From an uncultured Cyanobium sp. (lineage in GTDB: Bacteria; Cyanobacteriota; Cyanobacteriia; PCC-6307; Cyanobiaceae): a DNA stretch of 10,947 nucleotides. The notes beneath the pieces were generated by a model. That model was not told where the DNA came from, ran no database searches, and saw nothing but the letters and a program-made list of their open reading frames with translations. Where the stretch lies: positions 1-10,947 of the forward strand of contig CALFOF010000161.1 of NCBI GenBank assembly GCA_937919075.1, written 5' to 3'. Position 1 is the stretch's first letter, and each line of letters begins with the position of its first letter. A program made the translations under genes and the position numbers. Positions 1 to 5,125 of this stretch are shown here, one piece after another.

Positions 1-42
1 GTGTTCATCGGCGAGCCGCTGGCCAGTCCCTGGCGCCCCTGA
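1..42 (+). CDS. C-terminal end of an unidentified protein (partial)
   Basis: The first 14 codons of the window are open in frame 1 and end at a TGA at 40-42, giving the tail VFIGEPLASPWRP. The gene body lies outside the window. A GEPL/GDPL-x-x-P-type ending resembles the last residues of TIGR03790-type proteins, but so short a tail cannot identify the family. It would converge on the minus-strand fcl remnant that ends at 129. Confidence 0.3.
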   Translation: MFIGEPLASPWRP

Positions 43-128
43 GTTTCCCTCCCCCTTTTCTGTTTTGCCAGTGACCTTGTCAGCTGCGTCAGCGACAGAG
101 CACCTTACCCGCCTGCGCCGCTTGCTCT

Positions 129-830
129 TTAATCGGCCACCGTGCGCGAGAGGCCCGCATCGAGAGAGCTGGAGGCCTGCCAGCCAAGGGCCTGCAGCCG
201 GCTCACGCCCAGCAGCTTGCGGGGTGTGCCAGTCCGGCTTGTCTGTGTCCCGGAGGATCTCTCTCCCGAACCGCACGGCGCCGGCCACCAGCTGCGCCAG
301 CTCCTTGATGCTGATCTCCAGCCCGATGCCCACGTTCAGGTGCTGCAACGCTTCGCTGGCCTCGCCGCCGCAGGTCGTGCTGCTGCCAGCGCCGGGCTGC
401 CACTGCTCCAGGCAGAACACCGCTGCATCGGCGAGATCGTCGACATGCGGGAACTCCCGCACGGGTGAACCGATGCCCCAGCAGGTGACGCTGGCGCCCC
501 CGCTGCTCCGCGCCTCGTGGAAGCGGCGGATCAGCCCTGCCAGCACCTGACTGTTGGATGGGTGGTTGTAGTCAGCCGGCACAGCTCAATGCCGGTGAGC
601 GTGGCGATGGCCTACCAGGAGTTGGTGGGCTCCAGCGGCCCGGTGAGCAGCGACTCCTCCCGGATCGGCTGCGGCGCGGGCTTGGAATAGATGCAGCTGC
701 TGCCGAGGGATAGGAGCCGGCGGGTGCCATGGCGCCAGGCGCTCTCGATCACATGGTTCTGGATCCTGAGGTTCTCTTGCAGGAAATCGGCGGGGTAGGT
801 GCTGTTAACCAGGATGATCAGCGGGGCCTC
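129..830 (-). pseudogene. fcl: GDP-L-fucose synthase remnant (fcl/wcaG), multiply disabled
   Basis: The intact enzyme is an NADPH-dependent epimerase-reductase that turns GDP-4-keto-6-deoxymannose into GDP-L-fucose for surface glycans. Minus-strand translation gives recognisable blocks: [16 protein letters not shown], then [18 protein letters not shown] and [11 protein letters not shown]; next, NSQVLAGLIRRFHEA and REFPHVDDLADAAVF; finally DKPD and RKLLGVSRLQALGW before a TAA at 129-131. The first ~75 residues, with the NADP-binding GxxGxxG, are absent. The TAG at 612-614 replaces the tyrosine of the catalytic YxxxK, and the lysine position reads Thr. About 25 codons are missing with a frame change near 565-590. 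A single extra base (A at 231 on the plus strand) breaks the DKPDGTPRKLL motif; removing it restores the frame. The right boundary is approximate (815-850), where the homology stops against the small coiled-coil gene. Confidence 0.9.
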
Positions 831-1026
831 CATCCAGCAAACGTGTGCCAAAGGCGGGGGGGTGGCTCAGGGCGATCTCCAACATCGTTTCCAACCGGAT
901 CACCCTGGCGTTGAGATCGTCGAGGCGCCGCTGCTGCTCCTTCATCAGACCAGCCATTGCCTCCACCTTGTCGTTCATCCGGATCACGGTGGAGAGCGCC
1001 GAGAGGATCCGATCGGTCACGCTCAT
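805..1026 (-). CDS. Small coiled-coil protein, second gene of a two-gene module
   Basis: This 73-residue protein begins [19 protein letters not shown] and continues with [19 protein letters not shown], a heptad-like amphipathic stretch over residues ~15-52 typical of a short coiled coil. There is no signal peptide or membrane segment. Its ATG overlaps the TGA of the upstream gene (ATGA at 1023-1026), so the two are probably translationally coupled. The last ~15 residues (from GTRLLDGG) come from DNA of the fcl remnant read in another frame. The native C-terminus may therefore have been replaced when the module joined fcl. The function is not recognised. The pairing with a ribbon-helix-helix-like protein suggests a toxin-antitoxin-like, plasmid-mobilisation-like or partition-like accessory unit; this is inference only. 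Confidence 0.6.
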   Translation of the reverse strand: MSVTDRILSALSTVIRMNDKVEAMAGLMKEQQRRLDDLNARVIRLETMLEIALSHPPAFGTRLLDGGPADHPG

Positions 1027-1319
1027 GGCGCGGCCTGCAGGGCTGCGCGCACCTCTGCCAGTGCCGCATCCAGAGCCTGTTCGGCGCGGCTGGTGCTGTG
1101 TTCCAGCTGGCTCAGCGCAGCGTCGAGAGCTTCCTCCTCGGCGCGGGAATCAGCGTTGCGGCTGGCATAGGCGGCACCCGCTTCCCGGAAGAACTGACCC
1201 AGCGACAGGCCCATGCTGCTGGCCCGATCGGCATAGGTTGATTTTTCCTTCGGCGTCATCAACACCACAACCCGCTCGGTGGCGCGTTCGCTGGCGCGTT
1301 TGGTGGCGCAGTCGTGCAT
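1023..1319 (-). CDS. Ribbon-helix-helix-like small protein, first gene of a two-gene module
   Basis: This is a 98-residue protein. After a basic leader with a repeated RASERATER element, residues ~16-50 read ERVVVLMTPKEKSTYADRA followed by SSMGLSLGQFFREAG. A short beta-strand (RVVVLM) followed by two helices with a turn at GLSLGQF is the pattern of ribbon-helix-helix DNA-binding proteins such as antitoxins, relaxosome accessory proteins and MobC-like proteins. The rest (residues ~55-98) is an acidic, alanine-rich helix that could oligomerise. The ATG at 1319 is preceded by AGGA about seven bases upstream, which supports this start; the internal ATG of LMTPKEK is an alternative. A pair of ACATGTT repeats lies directly upstream and may be its own operator. 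The stop overlaps the start of the coiled-coil gene. The exact family is not recognised. Confidence 0.65.
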   Translation of the reverse strand: MHDCATKRASERATERVVVLMTPKEKSTYADRASSMGLSLGQFFREAGAAYASRNADSRAEEEALDAALSQLEHSTSRAEQALDAALAEVRAALQAAP

Positions 1320-1331
1320 GGCCCATCCTGT

Positions 1332-1349
1332 ACATGTTCAACACATGTT
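1332..1349 (-). promoter_or_regulatory. Putative operator of the two-gene module
   Basis: Two copies of ACATGTT (1332-1338 and 1343-1349) are spaced 11 bp start to start, about one helical turn, and each contains the palindrome ACATGT. They lie 13-30 bp upstream of the ATG at 1319. Ribbon-helix-helix repressors commonly bind short repeated sites spaced by a helical turn and repress their own operon. No convincing -35/-10 pair was found. The assignment is inferred from position and geometry. Confidence 0.4.
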
Positions 1350-1539
1350 AATCGGGCCCAGATCCCTGCGGTGCTTCCTCGCCCAGCGCCTGCCGGCACA
1401 CCTGGGCGTCCAGCCCCGCCACCCGCTCGGGGTTCCAGAGCCGTTCGGCCCCCTTGCGCCGATCGGCGGTGCCGCCCATGGCCCGGAACAGCAGCAGGCG
1501 GCGGGCCTGGGCCTGATCGCAGGGCGCCCACTCTTGAGA
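1348..1539 (-). pseudogene. Unassigned C-terminal fragment, about 60 codons
   Basis: This reading frame is open between a TGA at 1540-1542 and a TAA at 1348-1350. It encodes a soluble, charged tail with blocks such as QARRLLLFRAMGG and ERLWNPERVAGLDAQV. It is in the same frame as the end of the glycosyltransferase remnant, so both may belong to one decayed gene or to two genes joined by a deletion. I do not recognise a family. There is no plausible start codon of its own, so it is treated as debris. Its stop codon overlaps the ACATGTT repeats of the next module. Confidence 0.35.
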
Positions 1540-1765
1540 TCAATCGGGTGAGAGGGTTTTCATCCAGAGGGGCCGGTTGACCTCCTGCTCGATCACCGTC
1601 TGGGTGGCCGCTTTCTCCTCTGCTTCGCCGACCCGCTCAGTGTTGGGTCCATCCCAGGCCACGACATGGATGCGTCGGCGCAACCACCCGAATGGCGTCC
1701 ATCACCTGCTTGGTGGTTTGGGGTCGTTGCCAAGCGATCAGCAGAACAGGGCTGGTGAAGCTCAT
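1540..1765 (-). pseudogene. Glycosyltransferase N-terminal remnant (nucleotide-sugar transferase fold)
   Basis: From an ATG at 1763-1765 the translation MSFTSPVLLIAWQRPQTTKQ continues to VMDAIRVVAPT. This matches the first beta-strand and helix of GT-A type glycosyltransferases in bacterial O-antigen loci (pattern VLLIAFNRPDTT..V). A frameshift near 1672-1680 moves the continuation to another frame, IHVVAWDGPNTERVGEAEE, the usual V-A-x-D-G-P block with the nucleotide-binding Asp. Translation runs to a TGA at 1540-1542. Without correction the first frame ends soon after at WTQH*. The catalytic DxD region and the rest of the protein (normally well over 200 further residues) are missing. It lies directly downstream of the sulfotransferase remnant on the same strand, as expected for a former polysaccharide operon. 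Confidence 0.7.
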
Positions 1766-1783
1766 GTCGGGCCAATTATCTCT

Positions 1784-1817
1784 GAAACTGTAGCCATACA
1801 GAAACTGTAGCCATACA
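1784..1817. repeat. Perfect 17-bp tandem duplication
   Basis: The unit GAAACTGTAGCCATACA occurs twice back to back (1784-1800 and 1801-1817). It falls at the end of the sulfotransferase remnant. Because 17 is not a multiple of three, it shifts the frame immediately after the YGYSF motif. Removing one copy would join the sulfotransferase frame to the ATG of the glycosyltransferase without an intervening stop. Confidence 0.95.
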
Positions 1818-2481
1818 ACTCAATGTCCCGGCGAAAGGCCGTGGTCTCCATATCTCTGGTGCTGTCAGAATAGTGCTTTCGCCAATGGTCAAAGGTGCTC
1901 TGATTGTGGTGGCCTAGGGGTAGAAGATTTCAGCCAGTGCGCTCAAACAGCTGCTCCCAATGCTCAGGCAGGCTCTCAAAGCGCAGGAGATGCCTCACTC
2001 CACAACGACCGGTGTGGGGCTCTCGGTAATGGCTCTGAAAGCGCACCTTACTCTTGCATCGCCTTTCACCATGGCGATCAAAGCTCTCATGTTCAGGCAT
2101 CCCACTTTGGACGTGGTTATTGTTCGTTTGGGCAGAATAAAATAAAGAGACTTGCCAGGGCCATCGGTTTCGAACAATGGCAAAAGCGTGAAAGTCTCCG
2201 ATATCCAAGTTTCCTCGAAGGCTTTGCTGTCAGATGTACACGCAGTTTCTTGAGTATGCGTAAGTGATCAGTTCCTGGCCGACTGGAATGTGCGACATTT
2301 CCCTTTCAGGCCGGAAGGTGGGCATTGATTCATTGATCTATCGGTTGTATTCTTGTAATCTTTGGCGGGTAATCATTGAAGTGATGCGGGCAAAGCTTGG
2401 CAATGCCTTGGCGACTGAGTTGCCCGCATTCTTGTAGGTATGAATGAACGGCATTCGATGCGAAATGTTGATATGATCCAT
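1801..2481 (-). pseudogene. PAPS-dependent sulfotransferase remnant with three in-frame stops
   Basis: Carbohydrate sulfotransferases of this family transfer sulfate from PAPS to sugars. From an ATG at 2479-2481 one frame runs the whole length. MPFIHTYKNAGNSVAKAL corresponds to the 5'-phosphosulfate loop (usually F-x-H-x-P-K-x-A-G-x-S; here the Pro position is Tyr). FAIVRNRWPWQVSLFYS corresponds to the 3'-phosphate motif (usually VRNPW). HLLRFESLPEHWEQL and the ending HYSDSTRDMETTAF...DIELYGYSF match the C-terminal signature of the family. The frame is interrupted by stops at 2338-2340 (TAG), 2230-2232 (TGA) and 1930-1932 (TGA), then shifted by the 17-bp duplication. The DNA is richer in A+T than the flanking genes, consistent with transfer. 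It is almost certainly non-functional, though decayed mainly by point changes. Confidence 0.8.
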
Positions 2482-2592
2482 GATTAACCGCAGCCATTGA
2501 ACGTGTTGGTGATTTTATGGCCTTCATGAGTTGTCTCAAGAAAGTAAACCATCAAAGGATCAGTGTTTAAGCCCATGCACTTTGAGCGGTCA

Positions 2593-2629
2593 AGTAGATT
2601 GCTTTCGCGATCAGCGAAAAGCACCTACT
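2593..2629. other. Imperfect inverted repeat (long hairpin) upstream of the amidase gene
   Basis: The arms are AGTAG (2593-2597) plus TGCTTTCGC (2600-2608), pairing with GCGAAAAGCA (2614-2623) plus CTACT (2625-2629) around the loop GATCA. There is one bulged A and a small internal mismatch. It sits 38 bp upstream of the ATG at 2667 in a stretch with no other gene (2482-2666). It is followed by GTTTTG, too weak a T-run to call a terminator. It could be a regulator binding site, an RNA structure in the 5' leader, or the end of a lost mobile element. Confidence 0.5.
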
Positions 2630-2666
2630 GTTTTGCGTTGAACCGTCTAATCGCTCTGCCGCTGTC

Positions 2667-3563
2667 ATGGCCGCCACAATTTATCTCCACTGGAGCGCCA
2701 CCCCCTATACCTGGGTGAGGTCAGGGGTCTACCACACGATCGTGGCTGGTGATGGACATCTGCACCGGCTGCATTCCTACACGATGGATCTCAACGCCCA
2801 TACCTGGCGGCGCAACAGCAATGCCGTGGCCATCTCCTGTGCCTGCATGGGCGGCAACCCCGATCCATGGACGATTCCTCCCACCGAGGCCCAGCTCGAA
2901 GCGATGTGCCAGGAGGTGGCGGCAGTGGCGCGCAGCTGGAACTGGCGAGCCGATGAGATCACCATTCAGCGCGTGATGACCCACGCGGAAGCGGCCGCCA
3001 ACCGCGATGGCCGTTTGATGCACGACAACTACGGCCCGGTGGCCTGGGGCGGCAGTGGCGAACGCTGGGATTTCATGCAACTGCGCAAGGATGGCCCCGC
3101 CGACGGTGGCGAGCAGCTGCGGCGACGGATTCGTGCCTTGCTCGACCCAGCCCCACCCGCCCCAACCCAGTGCTTCTGCCGCCAGCTCGATGAAGGGCCG
3201 CACAGATTCCTGTTGCCCAGTGGTGATCACGAAATCTTCGGATGTTTTCTGCTGCAGCATCAGCCTCTGCATCTCTATATCATCGCGCCCATGGCCCCAA
3301 TCGCGCAGCGAATCGATGTTTCCTATAAAGAGGAATTGATCGAGGCCAGCGGCAATGCGCGCCAAGCCACAAGTGGTCTTGTGGGTGACGGAAGGTTCGC
3401 CCCGGCGGCAGCTCTCGTGGTTCAACAGGATTCCATTGCAGGCAACCATCCCGTGGACTTCCCGGTGGTTCATCGTGATCCAGTAGGCACAGAATTACTA
3501 CTGGCTCTGCGCTTGATCCCAGGCATCTTGCACCCTTTGTCGAGCAGAAACTCGCACAGATAG
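2667..3563 (+). CDS. N-acetylmuramoyl-L-alanine amidase-like protein with a foreign C-terminal extension
   Basis: Residues 1-158 form a soluble amidase_2/peptidoglycan-recognition-like domain expected to cut the MurNAc-L-Ala bond of peptidoglycan. YLHWSATPY (His8), [11 protein letters not shown] and the [12 protein letters not shown] block (His106, with His119 after it) look like the metal-site region of this fold and match a type seen in picocyanobacteria. Gln-Leu-Arg-rich helices around residues 148-158 look like the natural end of the domain. The remaining ~140 residues, from about nt 3147, read antisense to the gmd remnant and resemble no domain. I infer that the original 3' end was lost at the junction near 3147-3156 and the frame stayed open by chance to the TAG at 3561-3563. 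There is no secretion signal. No clear ribosome binding site precedes the ATG, which is not unusual in cyanobacteria. A 37-nt inverted repeat lies upstream. The domain may still be active. Confidence 0.7.
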   Translation: MAATIYLHWSATPYTWVRSGVYHTIVAGDGHLHRLHSYTMDLNAHTWRRNSNAVAISCACMGGNPDPWTIPPTEAQLEAMCQEVAAVARSWNWRADEITIQRVMTHAEAAANRDGRLMHDNYGPVAWGGSGERWDFMQLRKDGPADGGEQLRRRIRALLDPAPPAPTQCFCRQLDEGPHRFLLPSGDHEIFGCFLLQHQPLHLYIIAPMAPIAQRIDVSYKEELIEASGNARQATSGLVGDGRFAPAAALVVQQDSIAGNHPVDFPVVHRDPVGTELLLALRLIPGILHPLSSRNSHR

Positions 3564-3634
3564 CTGCCATCCTGGCCAGTGATGCCAGTGATGCCAGTGA
3601 TGCCAGTGATGCCGCTGATCAAGGCTGTTTTCAT
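3150..3634 (-). pseudogene. gmd: GDP-mannose 4,6-dehydratase remnant (gmd)
   Basis: The intact enzyme makes GDP-4-keto-6-deoxymannose, the substrate of Fcl. From an ATG at 3632-3634 (GGAG about nine bases upstream) the N-terminus reads MKTALIS, then a GIT repeat, then [15 protein letters not shown] and GIKRRASS. This is the Rossmann nucleotide-binding start of Gmd. It then jumps, with a frame change, to [42 protein letters not shown] and LMLQQ...FVITTG. This skips roughly 120 codons that include the SDR catalytic Tyr and Lys. Similarity fades after [11 protein letters not shown] at about 3150-3156, where the amidase gene begins on the other strand, so the C-terminal ~70 residues are missing. 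The N-terminal motif carries four copies of a 9-bp unit where one is normal. Confidence 0.9.
3576..3611. repeat. 9-bp tandem repeat, four copies, inside gmd
   Basis: The unit CCAGTGATG is repeated four times without change. On the minus strand it encodes successive Gly-Ile-Thr triplets, extending the normal single GITG of the Gmd nucleotide-binding loop. The unit is in frame, so the expansion itself adds amino acids without shifting the frame. It looks like replication slippage. Confidence 0.95.
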
Positions 3635-3741
3635 GCCAGCGGGCTCCGGTGCCGGAACGTTGTTTTGGATGTCTCGTTCTGCCCAGTCAGGCCTGCTGGC
3701 TCGGTCCAGTTGCTTGGCGCATCAAGCTGTCAGCAGTCATG

Positions 3742-3766
3742 AAAAAGCCAGGGGCGAACCCCTGGC
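3742..3766 (-). terminator. Intrinsic terminator of the BI-1 gene
   Basis: GCCAGGGG (3747-3754) and CCCCTGGC (3759-3766) form a perfect 8-bp GC-rich stem with a 4-nt loop. Read on the minus strand it is followed directly by TTTTT (3746-3742). It lies 24 bp past the BI-1 stop codon and closes the minus-strand housekeeping block. It also separates that block from the remnant region to the left. Confidence 0.9.
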
Positions 3767-3790
3767 ATGGAAACAGGATGCAGCGCTGGC

Positions 3791-4519
3791 TCAGTCGCGG
3801 CGGCCGCCGCCATTGAGGGCGATGATCAGGCGCAGAATGAAGATGAAGAGGTTGATGTAGGTGAGATACATGCCCAGGGCGCCGGCCAGATATTGGTCGT
3901 CGTTGTAGGTGCGAGGCATCGTGTAGAAGTCGAGGAAGGCGGCTCCCACGAACAGCACGGTGCCGAAGCCGGCGATCAGCAGCTCAAAGCCGTTGCCACC
4001 GAAGCCGGGGATGAAGATGCCGCCCACAACCTGCACCACCATGGCGATGATCAGGCCGAGGATGCCTAGGCCCACCACGCCACTCAGGGCTTGGCCCAGG
4101 TTGTCGCTCATGCGCCGGCCCACCATCGAGGCCACCACGAAGGTGATGCCGGTGGCCAAGGCCGCGGTGCCAATCGCGCCGATGCCCGCGGTGCCGATGG
4201 CCATCGCCACGATGCCGCTGAGCGTGAAGCCCGTGATCAGGCTGTAGATCGCCAGGATCGGCAGCGCCGTGCTGTTGTTGCCCTTCATCGCCACGTTCTG
4301 GGCGACGAAGAACAGGATGAAGTTGCCGATCAACGCCACCCAGAACAGGGGCATGAACAGCGGAGTGCCGATCATCGATAGGCCGCCGACCACACCGCCG
4401 GCGGTGAGCACCATGCCACCGCCCACATAGGGCAGGGCCTTGTTGACGACGTTGGGGCCGACGAGGGCGCTGCCTTGTGCCTCCCGAATGGCTTGCTGAA
4501 AATTGCTGCTGGCCGGCAT
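3791..4519 (-). CDS. BI-1 (Bax inhibitor-1/YccA) family membrane protein
   Basis: This is a 242-residue polytopic membrane protein with about seven hydrophobic segments from residue ~30 to ~235 and a hydrophilic N-terminus (MPASSNFQQAIREAQ). The family (PF01027) forms calcium/proton-leak channels or modulates membrane proteases. LFVGAAFLDFYTMPRTYNDDQ and ALGMYLTYINLFIFILRL correspond to the last two helices. The aspartates of the usual YDT and LYLD motifs, which form the pH-sensing pair in Bacillus YetJ, appear as Tyr and Thr here if my by-eye alignment is right. The ATG at 4517-4519 is chosen because GGAG lies four bases upstream and the protein then starts like other cyanobacterial members. 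An upstream in-frame ATG at 4549 would add ten residues. The gene is the last before the terminator and lies 111 bp after the FUSC-like gene. Confidence 0.88.
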   Translation of the reverse strand: MPASSNFQQAIREAQGSALVGPNVVNKALPYVGGGMVLTAGGVVGGLSMIGTPLFMPLFWVALIGNFILFFVAQNVAMKGNNSTALPILAIYSLITGFTLSGIVAMAIGTAGIGAIGTAALATGITFVVASMVGRRMSDNLGQALSGVVGLGILGLIIAMVVQVVGGIFIPGFGGNGFELLIAGFGTVLFVGAAFLDFYTMPRTYNDDQYLAGALGMYLTYINLFIFILRLIIALNGGGRRD

Positions 4520-4630
4520 TGCGCTCCAGTGGAACGAAACTCCATCCATCCTGCCAGCGGGTTTCGGCCAGTGGGCGCCTCCACGCCTGCTGGGGGGTGT
4601 GGATCTCCCTATGCCATCGGAGCGGACCCT

Positions 4631-5125
4631 TCAGTCTTTGTGACCGGGTTCCGGCCAGAGCCGGACGCCCAACACCGCCACGCCAGTGCCGATGAACGAT
4701 TCAACGAAGCGCAGGAGGGCGTTCAGGCCCGGGCTCAGCTTTGGATCCAGGCTGCCGGTGACCATCACCACGATCACCGTGATCGCGGCCAGGCGGCCAT
4801 GGGTGGGAATGTTGACGGCGGAGCACAGCCACACCGTGGCGAAGATCGCCAGGGCCATGCCGACGGGGTGAAAGGGCAGCAGTAACAAGTACACGGCGCT
4901 GGTGACCGCCCCGATTGCCGATCCCAGAATGCGCAGGGAGGCGGAGGAGGTCGTTTCCTTGCGCGTGGACTGGGTCACCACGATTGCCGAGATGGCCGAC
5001 CAGAGGCCGCCGATCTTGGGCAGATAGCCTGGAAACAGGCTGGTGAACCAGAATCCGAGCACATAGGCCACAAGGGCCGCCACTGCGATTTCGGCAGGAA
5101 TGCGGAGTCGTTCAGTGCTGTTCAT
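4631..5125 (-). CDS. FUSC/aromatic acid exporter-like small membrane protein
   Basis: This 164-residue protein has five to six hydrophobic helices: EIAVAALVAYVLGFWF near residue 12, GLWSAISAIVVT near 40, then SAIGAVTSAVYLLLL, GMALAIFATVWLCS, LAAITVIVVMVTG and the C-terminal FIGTGVAVLGVRLWP. The order of segments and the S-A-I-S-A-I-V-V-T-Q-S motif after helix 2 match the membrane half of the FUSC/ArAE family (PF13515/PF06081). Members export aromatic acids or related anions, but the substrate here cannot be deduced. It lacks the large cytoplasmic domain of full-length exporters. Its ATG overlaps the TGA of phoH (ATGA at 5122-5125), so the two are co-translated and presumably co-regulated. Confidence 0.75.
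   Translation of the reverse strand: MNSTERLRIPAEIAVAALVAYVLGFWFTSLFPGYLPKIGGLWSAISAIVVTQSTRKETTSSASLRILGSAIGAVTSAVYLLLLPFHPVGMALAIFATVWLCSAVNIPTHGRLAAITVIVVMVTGSLDPKLSPGLNALLRFVESFIGTGVAVLGVRLWPEPGHKD

Noticed and set aside
2330..2539. 69-codon minus-strand open frame with no recognisable motif
   Set aside because: The neighbouring frame carries the sulfotransferase PAPS-loop motif, so this is an out-of-frame reading of the pseudogene.
2518..2571. Possible 17-residue peptide (start MAFMSCLKK) before the amidase gene
   Set aside because: No ribosome binding site, conservation or family; too short to support.
2721..3150. Long minus-strand open frame continuing from gmd through the amidase gene
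   Set aside because: Only the part above ~3150 resembles Gmd; below that it is the antisense shadow of the amidase domain, whose plus-strand translation has clear family motifs.
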